In this document: positions 1-6,954 of the stretch, in pieces
How the letters are laid out: every line of letters begins with the position of its first letter
How positions within the stretch are numbered: the first letter of the stretch is position 1
Source of the DNA: Nitrospina sp.
GTDB lineage: Bacteria; Nitrospinota; Nitrospinia; Nitrospinales; JACRGP01
Direction: 5' to 3'
Length of the DNA stretch: 64,000 nt
NCBI GenBank assembly: GCA_024648695.1
Contig: JACAVV010000005.1
Coordinates: forward strand, 310,001 to 374,000
Position numbers and translations under genes: made by a program
Notes under the pieces: generated by a model
Database searches by the model: none
Told to the model about the DNA's origin: nothing
What the model saw: the letters and a program-made list of their open reading frames with translations, nothing else

Positions 1-27
1 GTTCTACAATTCAATAAATGACTTCTT

Positions 28-47
28 GTCCGCTGTGCCGGGCGGAC
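28..47. terminator. Small inverted repeat after the curlin gene, possible terminator
   Basis: GTCCGC and GCGGAC arms flank a short loop just downstream of the minus-strand curlin gene that ends at 63. No T-run follows on the minus strand, so termination is only a possibility. Confidence 0.25.
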
Positions 48-62
48 GGATTCTACTCGAAA

Positions 63-608
63 TCAATCTTTACTCGATTGCGTGATGGTCACGGTTTTAC
101 CGTCTTCTTTAATGACCACCGTTTCCATGTTGCCGCTACCGGTTTGTGAGTGCGTGACGGTATTGTCATCGCCTTCATGAATCGCGGTGGCGATGTTGTT
201 ATCGCCATGCTGGCTTTGAACAACTTCGTTGCCGCTTCCTTCCTGCTCCACAAGAGCCACGTTGTTTTCTCCGGTTTGGGTTTGAATGGCAACATTTCCA
301 CCCCCGCCGGATTGACGGATCACAGCCCGGTTGCCACTACCACGGGAGGCTCTTTCCTGCCTGCGTTTTTCACGCATTTCTTTCATTCGTTCTCTCATAG
401 CTTTTATCCTTTGACTCCGCCGTTCCTTGCGGTCCGAGGAATCGCTCTGGGTGATGACCGCCGAGTTGCCTGAACCGTTCTGGACGATCTCTGCCGAGCT
501 GTCACCTTCGCTTTTGATGACAGCCGAATTAACGGCAAAAGCCAACCCACCTGAAAACAGGGTGAGGCTGGCGATTGCGGTCATGGTTTTCATGACTGGA
601 TACTTCAT
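63..608 (-). CDS. Curlin-repeat secreted protein with a charged insert
   Basis: Exported protein of 181 residues with curlin (CsgA/CsgB-type) repeats of the form GxGNxAxIxQ. Residues 1-25 form a signal peptide with a hydrophobic core ending near AFA. One repeat block lies at about 30-55 (NGSGNSAVITQ). It is followed by an extremely Arg/Lys/Glu-rich stretch at about 57-90 (RMKEMREKRRQER) that is predicted helical and not amyloid-like, and then by further repeats to the C-terminus. The start is supported by AAGGAG about 9 nt upstream. The gene lies 20 bp after the larger curlin gene on the same strand, so the two are probably co-transcribed. By family analogy it would form or nucleate extracellular amyloid fibres. 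No csgG/csgE/csgF secretion genes are in the window. The charged insert is unusual for curlins. Confidence 0.8.
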   Translation of the reverse strand: MKYPVMKTMTAIASLTLFSGGLAFAVNSAVIKSEGDSSAEIVQNGSGNSAVITQSDSSDRKERRSQRIKAMRERMKEMREKRRQERASRGSGNRAVIRQSGGGGNVAIQTQTGENNVALVEQEGSGNEVVQSQHGDNNIATAIHEGDDNTVTHSQTGSGNMETVVIKEDGKTVTITQSSKD

Positions 609-628
609 AAAACTAAACTCCTTTTGGC

Positions 629-1720
629 TTAACAGTTACCTTGGCAGATGATGACGGATTCGCCACCGGGCTGGGTGACCGAGAAATTCAAGCCATTTCC
701 ATTTTGAGTGATATCAGCAATGTTGCCGGAACCGTGCTGAATGATGTTGGCGATATTGTCATTACCAATCTGCTCAACGAAGGCCTGGTTAAAATCACCC
801 TGCTGGGAAATAAATGCCTCGTTGCCTGTACCCTGCTGAAGGATGCCCGCTTCGTGGAACTGACCGTCCTGGGAGATATCGGCAATATTGAAATCGCCAT
901 CCTGGAATATGCCAGCGGTGTTGTCTTCACCAAACTGAATGATCGAAGCCAGATCGAAGTCGCCGTTCTGTTCGATTTCTGCAAAGTTGTTTTCGCCGGG
1001 ATCGACGAGTGCAAATTCGGAATGGCTGTCGGTGCCGTTGTGATCATGATCGTGACCGCGCCCGCGTCCAATGGTGTGACCGCGTCCGCGCTGGTTTCGG
1101 TGGCCGTCTTCGTTCAATGATGAAAAGTCATCAACAATCACATCGTCATCGCCACCTGCCTGGATGATGAGGGCTTCGTTGCTATTACCGGTTTGCGAGA
1201 TGGATGCAAAGTTCAAGTTGCCGGTCTGTTCGATGGCTGCCATATTGTCTGCCCCTTCCTGACCGATGAATGCTTCGTTCTCGGCACCAACCTGGGAAAT
1301 GCTGGCAAAATTGAAATCACCGGTCTGGCTGACTTCAGCTGTATTCAAATCTCCCAATTGGATGATGCTGGTGGGTTCGCCTTCGGGACCGATATTGGAG
1401 TCGCCGGTTTGATCAATAGATGCGAAGTTGTTGAGACCTTCCTGCTCAAGAAAACCTTCGTTCTCATCACCAACCTGGACAATCGACACTTCATTGTCGT
1501 CTCCCACCTGGAAGACCTGGACGATGTTGCTTTCTCCATCCTGATCGACACTGGCCAGGTTACCCACCTGAGCAATGAAAGACAGCACGTCAGCACTTTG
1601 GGATTCGTAAGTATCGTCAAATATGTCCAAAGCACCCCCGGAGGATTGAGTGCTGAAAGACACCAGCAACAACAAAATCAAACCCAATCCAAAACCTGCT
1701 TTTAGTTTTTTAAATCGCAT
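629..1720 (-). CDS. Large curlin-repeat secreted protein with His-rich linker
   Basis: About 363 residues: a signal peptide followed by roughly twenty short repeats of about 11 residues (QxGxxNxAxIxQ), typical of curlin amyloid strands. A non-repeat linker near the middle is Gly/Arg-rich and then His/Asp-rich (GRGRGHDHDHNGTDSHSE), which could bind metal; that is inference. The protein ends in CQGNC, two cysteines unusual for curlins. The ORF opens at 1735, but the ATG at 1720 has a GAGG-type ribosome site and gives a cleaner signal peptide (MRFKKLKAG...), so it is preferred. It is first in a two-gene unit with the smaller curlin gene and is preceded by a long leader with repeated CCGGACA motifs that may control it. 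Confidence 0.8.
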   Translation of the reverse strand: MRFKKLKAGFGLGLILLLLVSFSTQSSGGALDIFDDTYESQSADVLSFIAQVGNLASVDQDGESNIVQVFQVGDDNEVSIVQVGDENEGFLEQEGLNNFASIDQTGDSNIGPEGEPTSIIQLGDLNTAEVSQTGDFNFASISQVGAENEAFIGQEGADNMAAIEQTGNLNFASISQTGNSNEALIIQAGGDDDVIVDDFSSLNEDGHRNQRGRGHTIGRGRGHDHDHNGTDSHSEFALVDPGENNFAEIEQNGDFDLASIIQFGEDNTAGIFQDGDFNIADISQDGQFHEAGILQQGTGNEAFISQQGDFNQAFVEQIGNDNIANIIQHGSGNIADITQNGNGLNFSVTQPGGESVIICQGNC

Positions 1721-1735
1721 TGAGACTCGCCTCAT

Positions 1736-2487
1736 ATAAAGAAAGAACGTTCAAGTTTCTATTTAATTTCATTAGTGTCCGGGGAAAATCAAAATATTCT
1801 TTGAAAACGTGAGGCTTAATTGGGCTGTTTTTTAACCGGACAGCACGAATAAGCTCCTAAAATGGCTGTAAATGCCTGTTCCCACACTGATAAGGATTTT
1901 CAGCGATCTCAGAAAACTCTTTCAGGGGATGTAGATTCAGGTTTTCCCGGACAGCATGGATCGAAAACAGGTAACTCCTTAAAAAACAATGAAATATTTT
2001 TTAATACTGGACTATCAACCCAATGTTAAATATTTCCCCGGACAGTAGTGATTTAATTTAATAGATAAAACTTCCGAAAATCTATATTTTAAAAAAATAA
2101 ATCCTAATATTTAATAAAAAAATTTACAAGTCTTAAATTTTATTCATAAAAAGTGGTTTACTTTTTTTCAAGATACAAAATTATAAGAAAGTCTCAAACT
2201 ATTAGCAATACCCCAAATGGGTTATTTTTTAGGATTTTCAATAGATTTTTGATAAATTTCTTAAACCACTTGTTTTAATAGGTTTATTTTATTTTTTGAT
2301 GAAATTTGCATAACCTGAATACCACACTGCGGGTATTTTTCTAAAAAGGCCTAACCAGGCAAAAATCAATATTTTTCCGCCTACTTCAGGGTATTGGGGA
2401 ACACCCATTTTATGATCATTCAGCCTCTTGGTATCAAAAATGAAATCTTAGGGTGGGGAGGGTTTTTACTATTTAATAAGAAATTCT
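1736..2487. other. Long AT-rich intergenic region with repeated CCGGACA motif
   Basis: About 750 bases without a convincing gene, lying between the metalloprotease 3' end and the curlin gene start. It holds four copies of a motif close to TTTTCCCCGGACAG: three on the plus strand (about 1836, 1946, 2036) and one on the minus strand (about 1775). The rest is strongly AT-rich, with runs of A and T around 2050-2300. Confidence 0.6.
1775..2046. promoter_or_regulatory. Four-copy CCCCGGACA motif, putative operator cluster
   Basis: The four sites read CCCCGGACACTA (minus strand, 1775-1784 core), ACCGGACAGCA (1836), CCCGGACAGCA (1946) and CCCCGGACAGTA (2036). Each is preceded by a T/A-rich run. Their position 50-330 bp upstream of the curlin gene pair suggests binding sites for a regulator of these genes. 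The regulator is unknown. Confidence 0.4.
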
Positions 2488-4323
2488 TTAATTCAAACCG
2501 CTAAATTGGGAGTTTTTTAAGGCTCTGGAATCTTGCAAATCGCCAATAAATTCCATTGCAAACCCTGTGCTGGAGGCCTCCAGCACCACGGCTCCCCAAA
2601 GTGTCAGGCCGGTGACATCAGGGTACGCTCCATCGGCTAGCACGGTATTCGGGCTTTCCGCCAGGGCTTCCACACGGAGTTGTCCCGCGCAGGCACCTTC
2701 GCTTCCCTGGATGAATTTTGCCGCGGGAAAGGTATCGGAGTTAATGAAAGGGTGGTTCACGGGATTGATAAACACTTGCCGGGATTCATTCGGTGTGATG
2801 GTAAATTCCAGGGCATCGCCATACAATCCGGTTCCATCGGCTAAAAGGGCGCTCACCACGACACCTATTCGGGAACTCATGCCTTCAGCCGAAGGATGGT
2901 TGATAGCCAGAAAGGAATAGACGCCGGTCCCGGACTGCCAATAGGGGGATATCACTTTTTGTGAAGTGGGGTCTGAAGGTGCCGGCTGGACGGTGGACGA
3001 GGGAAAACAGGGGTGCGGGCTGATGGCGGCGCGAAAGTTTTCTGCGAGTGGAATGGTTTCTCTCAAGACCCGGCTGTTGTCCGCGGGAAAATCTTCGCCT
3101 TCAGGAATTCCCGTAGGGTCGCTTCCAAAATTTATGTCCGGATTCGACCAGTGCAGGGCCAAAGGACAAGAGTTGCACGATTCCGCATCGGCCATCACGG
3201 TTCGGAAACGGCTTAGGGGTCCGATATAACCGTGATTATAAGTAAACGGTTCGCCATCTGTGGAATCGGATGCCCAATCGTGGCGGGCTCCCAGATTGTG
3301 CCCGATCGCATGAGCCAGGGTGAGATCCATGGAAACGCAAGACCGTTCCACAACCGAAAACGCATCGGTTGAAAAGCTGGCGTCGGCAACGGTCATTTGA
3401 TTGGCAATGGAACAGCGCGACATATCCCCTTCCACAACAAGCACAACCAGGTCGGCACCAAATTGATCCCGCAGAATACTGATTTCCCCGGACAGGGTGA
3501 GGTCTTCCTTGAAATCATTGAGAGCCTGCGCGAGGGTGTTGTTTTCGCTTTCGGTATAAGTCACCTGCCGGGAAGCAACCACGGACATGCGCGCATTCAA
3601 CTGGCTATTGACCAAAGCGCCATTGGCTTCCGCCAGAGCAACGTCGAGTTCGCTTTGCATCGCGGACGCGCCTCCGAAAGCATTGAATGCATCTGCTGTG
3701 TATACCACTAAAATATCCAGATACATTATGGTGTCTGCCTGGGCAGGTGGAGGATCTGCCAAAACCTGGGCTGAAGGGGAAGTGATTTCCCTGGGAGCCC
3801 ATTCTCCCGGAATGAATGCCGGGTCGAGTTCATCGATTTGATGTAAATGACCCTGAATGTTTCGGATTTGGTACTGTCGGCCATTATAATAGATGTTGCC
3901 GAAGACACGGTCTTTTTGAACATCGAGAAAAACATCACCACCTACAGTCGAGGGAATCCTGCCCACCCAAACGTACCCACCTGTCCGGTTTGGAATCAGC
4001 CGCACTTTTTCGGCGGTCAGCGTAACGTCATCAAACAAATTAAAGGTAATGTGTTTGGCAGAGGGCAATACGGCTCTTGAGGAAAGCTCTCCCGGTCTCA
4101 ACGCATGGATGTCCAAATAAGCTACCCTTTGACGGATCAACCAGGGCAATATCCTTGCTTTGGCCTGAATGGACCTATTGGATGCTGGCGGATTTTGAAA
4201 CAGGTTTAAAGGGAAATTGGGATTTTCACTTTCGGCGAAAACATTACCGGCCTGAGTAAAAAAGCAACAAACCAGAGCCAATAGTGTTCCTTGAATGGAC
4301 CCAAAACGTTTGTTATTAAACAT
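2488..4323 (-). CDS. Reprolysin-like metalloprotease homologue, catalytic Glu replaced; shared C-terminal domain
   Basis: Exported protein of 611 residues. An N-terminal signal sequence (about 1-30) precedes a propeptide-like region, then a reprolysin/M12B-like domain from about 195 (YLDILVVYTADA). The zinc site reads HAIGHNLGARHD at 338-349, where the family has HExxHNLGxxHD. All three His ligands are present but the catalytic Glu is Ala339 (GCG), so hydrolysis is probably lost; this is inferred from the known mechanism. Residues 454-611 form a separate domain (SPYWQS ... GFAMEFIGD ... SGLN) shared with the next gene and with the propeller protein at 18.2 kb. The start has AAGGA about 9 nt upstream, embedded in a perfect palindrome. 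The gene lies 44 bp after the subtilase, so the two are likely one operon. Confidence 0.8.
   Translation of the reverse strand: MFNNKRFGSIQGTLLALVCCFFTQAGNVFAESENPNFPLNLFQNPPASNRSIQAKARILPWLIRQRVAYLDIHALRPGELSSRAVLPSAKHITFNLFDDVTLTAEKVRLIPNRTGGYVWVGRIPSTVGGDVFLDVQKDRVFGNIYYNGRQYQIRNIQGHLHQIDELDPAFIPGEWAPREITSPSAQVLADPPPAQADTIMYLDILVVYTADAFNAFGGASAMQSELDVALAEANGALVNSQLNARMSVVASRQVTYTESENNTLAQALNDFKEDLTLSGEISILRDQFGADLVVLVVEGDMSRCSIANQMTVADASFSTDAFSVVERSCVSMDLTLAHAIGHNLGARHDWASDSTDGEPFTYNHGYIGPLSRFRTVMADAESCNSCPLALHWSNPDINFGSDPTGIPEGEDFPADNSRVLRETIPLAENFRAAISPHPCFPSSTVQPAPSDPTSQKVISPYWQSGTGVYSFLAINHPSAEGMSSRIGVVVSALLADGTGLYGDALEFTITPNESRQVFINPVNHPFINSDTFPAAKFIQGSEGACAGQLRVEALAESPNTVLADGAYPDVTGLTLWGAVVLEASSTGFAMEFIGDLQDSRALKNSQFSGLN
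2491..2964 (-). other. Shared C-terminal domain, copy 1 (metalloprotease tail)
   Basis: Codes residues 454-611. Conserved landmarks are SPYWQS, NHPSxxGMSS, EFTI, VFI, PDV, LWGAVV, STGFAMEFIGDLQDSRA and a C-terminal SGLN. It aligns end to end with the tails of the genes at 4368 and 18159. Confidence 0.8.
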
Positions 4324-4330
4324 TCAGGTG

Positions 4331-4346
4331 TTCCTTTATAAAGGAA
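4331..4346. promoter_or_regulatory. Perfect 16-bp palindrome covering the metalloprotease ribosome site
   Basis: TTCCTTTATAAAGGAA is identical to its reverse complement and contains the AAGGAA that serves as Shine-Dalgarno for the gene starting at 4323. As RNA, pairing of the arms would hide the ribosome site; as DNA it could be an operator. No experimental support can be read from sequence. Confidence 0.4.
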
Positions 4347-4367
4347 TTAAACCGATTCTTTAACCCG

Positions 4368-6776
4368 TCAGTTCAAACCGCTTGAGGACAAGTCGCGGGA
4401 CCCACTTACAGAACTGGAATCCTGCAAATCCCCGATGAACTCCATGGCGAATCCGGTGCTGGTGCCAGCGATAACCACCACGCCCCAATACGACAAGGCA
4501 TTGATATCCGGATAACCACGACCTTGAGTTCCTTCGGCACCTGCCAACTGTTCGGGATGGCTGGACACCGGATGGAACAGGACCTGACCGTGAAAAGACT
4601 CGGCAGGCCCCGCGATGAATTCCGCTGAAGGCAGATTGCCGGCATTAATGGACTCATTGCTTTCCTCCACAATGAAAATTCTCCGTGTCGAGGATTTACT
4701 TATAGTGAATTCCAGCATGGGACCAAACAAACCTTTACCGGAATGGATCACAGCCTGCGCCCGAACACCGATCTGCGAGCTCATTGCCGAAAGCGAAGGG
4801 TGAGAGACTGTAATAAATGTATAGCTGGTCGCGTCGCTTTGCCAATAGGGCGCAATGACACGGCGGCCCTTGTCTTCTCCGAAATTCACAGGTGGACTTA
4901 CAATCAGCGCTAGTTGGCCGGAAACATTGAGTCCGCCGCCTTCAGAAACATCAACTGTGAGCAGACAGGTTTGAGGCTGGCCTGTGAGATTGATCGGAGC
5001 GGTCCAATCGGGGCTGGCCACATCCGTTGAGCTAAAACGGGCTCCCGACATATTGGGGCATGTGGCCGTCCAGGCGAATGCCAGTTCGTTTCCCTGGGCG
5101 GAACTGGCAGAAAAGGTGATGGGAACGGTTTCTCCAGACCCGACGAGAGTGCTTTCGATAGAAGGGCCCGTGATGCTCGGCAATGTCCCAAATTCATCTA
5201 TCGCTGAATCGATTTGAATGCGGGGGAAGGTTAAACCGTTGCGCGTGTCATTGACCGGCACCCCAGTTGTCTTGAGCAGATCCAGTAAAGTTCCAACCGC
5301 GAGATTCCCAGTATTGCTTGGCAGGTTAGTACCCGAGAGGTTTTCCTCCGCGTGGCGTAACAAGGAGAATGCTCCGGCAACCTGGGGAGAGGCCATAGAG
5401 GTGCCGTCAAAGGTTTCGAAATTATTTCCCGGAGTGGATGACAGAATGTTTGTCCCCGGAGCCAACAGGTCCAGAATGGGAGCGGCGTTGGAAAAACTGG
5501 ATACAGTGTCCGTTTTTGTGGTGGAACCGACGCTTATCACGTTGGACAAACAGGCGGGCGAAGAAATATTATTAGCCTGAGACTCGTTTCCTGAAGCCGC
5601 CACTGCCGCGACACCGTTATTGTTCAATAAATCGATGACGGCTTTGATGGATGGGTCGTCACTATCGCATACTGTATTGAACGCGCCACCTCCCAGACTC
5701 ATATTGACTGCGGCTATTTTCATTTGCGTCGACAAGGTCAATACCCTTTCCAAGGCCGATACCAAATCCGATGTACTTGCAGAGATACAGGGAGTACCCA
5801 AAAATCCGCAAAAAGAAGAGTCTGTAATTTTGGAAAACACCTGAATGGCGATCAGATCCGCTTCCTTACCCACGCCGCCAAACCCAGGTCCATGACCTAC
5901 AGCGATTCCGGCAACATGACTGCCATGGTCACATCCTGCATTGTTTAAAGATGGATCGTTGGCGTTGCAATGGAGTCCAGAGCCAGGAGCGGTTGAAAAT
6001 GGCTCAGCGTTCGGGCACACGCTAAACTGGCCAAAGGTCGGAAAGCTGGTGGAATAACATGCTTCCGATACCAGTTTGTTGCCGCTATCGAAAAATGAAT
6101 GCGTATAATCCACTCCTGTATCCAGCACCGCAACGGCCCAGCCATTACCGGTATGGTTTTGCTCCCACACCGTTGGCGCACCGATCAACGGGGAACTCTC
6201 TCCTAACGAAGGGCGGTACCAGCGTTCTTCCTGAATGTCCTGGATTTGATCGTTTTCCTGGAGAGCTTTGAAGGTAGACGCGTCCACACTCATGCCCAAA
6301 TAAGGAACATAAGAAAAATGTCGCAAATCGGAAATAGTGTGATCGGCTCCCCGAAACGATTCAAGAAAATCATTCTGGAGCTTTGAAATCCGGTCTTTTA
6401 AGGATTGTAAGTTTTCTGCGGATTGAGGGAGCGCATCGGTTTTCCGGTTTTCCTTTAACCGGACGATGACCCGTGCAGTTCCCGTTTCTTTGGACAGGGA
6501 AGACAATTGGTCCCAGGAAGCCCCCAAAGCAAAGGCTGAATTGCCGAAACAAAAAAAAGCCAGGCAAATCAAAAACAGCAATGAGATTCCAACCTGAATG
6601 GAATTTCGAATGGAGAGGCTCCTGTTAATTGAAAGGCTGAAAAGATTAAAGCAAAGAGCTAATAAACCCGAGCAATGGATAAAAAGGGGGACCCCAAAAA
6701 ATCGTTTAAATTGATCAAAGAACTTATTGAGGACTCTAAATTGTGGGCCTTCGGCCTCATTTATCCCCCTCACCAT
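4368..6776 (-). CDS. Subtilisin-like (S8) serine protease with shared C-terminal domain
   Basis: Secreted peptidase S8 protein. The catalytic triad is visible as Asp in AVLDTGVDYTH, His in CDHGSHVAGIAVGHG and Ser in DGTSMASPQVAG. An inhibitor-I9-like propeptide region (TARVIVRLKEN) precedes the protease domain. An Ig-like segment (about 540-630) follows, and residues 637-802 are the tail domain shared with the neighbouring metalloprotease. The start is uncertain. The ATG at 6776 lies inside a dispersed intergenic repeat and adds about 55 unlikely residues. A clean signal peptide (RNSIQVGISLLFLICLAFF, cleavage near AFA-LG) begins at an ATT codon at 6611, placed 7 nt after AGGAG, a possible rare ATT start. 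The gene is probably first in an operon with the metalloprotease. Confidence 0.88.
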   Translation of the reverse strand: MVRGINEAEGPQFRVLNKFFDQFKRFFGVPLFIHCSGLLALCFNLFSLSINRSLSIRNSIQVGISLLFLICLAFFCFGNSAFALGASWDQLSSLSKETGTARVIVRLKENRKTDALPQSAENLQSLKDRISKLQNDFLESFRGADHTISDLRHFSYVPYLGMSVDASTFKALQENDQIQDIQEERWYRPSLGESSPLIGAPTVWEQNHTGNGWAVAVLDTGVDYTHSFFDSGNKLVSEACYSTSFPTFGQFSVCPNAEPFSTAPGSGLHCNANDPSLNNAGCDHGSHVAGIAVGHGPGFGGVGKEADLIAIQVFSKITDSSFCGFLGTPCISASTSDLVSALERVLTLSTQMKIAAVNMSLGGGAFNTVCDSDDPSIKAVIDLLNNNGVAAVAASGNESQANNISSPACLSNVISVGSTTKTDTVSSFSNAAPILDLLAPGTNILSSTPGNNFETFDGTSMASPQVAGAFSLLRHAEENLSGTNLPSNTGNLAVGTLLDLLKTTGVPVNDTRNGLTFPRIQIDSAIDEFGTLPSITGPSIESTLVGSGETVPITFSASSAQGNELAFAWTATCPNMSGARFSSTDVASPDWTAPINLTGQPQTCLLTVDVSEGGGLNVSGQLALIVSPPVNFGEDKGRRVIAPYWQSDATSYTFITVSHPSLSAMSSQIGVRAQAVIHSGKGLFGPMLEFTISKSSTRRIFIVEESNESINAGNLPSAEFIAGPAESFHGQVLFHPVSSHPEQLAGAEGTQGRGYPDINALSYWGVVVIAGTSTGFAMEFIGDLQDSSSVSGSRDLSSSGLN
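4371..4868 (-). other. Shared C-terminal domain, copy 2 (subtilase tail)
   Basis: Codes residues 637-802: APYWQS, VSHPSLSAMSSQIG, LEFTIS, IFIVEE, GYPDINALSYWGVVV, STGFAMEFIGDLQDS and C-terminal SSGLN. It differs from copy 1 by a few short insertions before the end. Confidence 0.8.
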
Positions 6777-6812
6777 AGTCCTCTCCCGCCAGGGGAAAGG
6801 GTGACTTCTTAT
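6728..6812 (+). repeat. Dispersed intergenic repeat, copy A
   Basis: The stretch holds GGCCTTCGGCCT followed by CCCCTCACCATAGTCCTCTC and a GGGGAAAGG arm. A closely similar arrangement (GGCCATCGGCCTTATT, then CCCTTCACC and AAGGGAGAGGGGG) occurs at 62160-62250, and an inverted relative at about 38490-38630. It is a non-coding repeat family found between genes. Confidence 0.6.
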
Positions 6813-6954
6813 CCATAACTCGGGATAATAAACCTTGAAACCAATCCAAACTATTTTTCCACAATCACCACAGGCTGGGCAACAACAAACTTTTTGACCT
6901 TTTTAGGAGAAAGGCCTGGACAACACAGTACAGGGCGGACAGAACCTTATCCCT

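Noticed and set aside
641-1705. Several plus-strand ORFs of 96-170 residues opposite the curlin gene
   Set aside because: They are mirror frames created by the repeat structure of the real gene.
1775-2046. CRISPR-like array in the curlin leader
   Set aside because: Repeats are only about 12 bp, differ in orientation and spacing, and no cas genes are present.
3482-3495. TTTCCCCGGACAG inside the metalloprotease gene
   Set aside because: It matches the motif in the curlin leader but encodes LTLSGE in frame; a single coding copy is probably chance.
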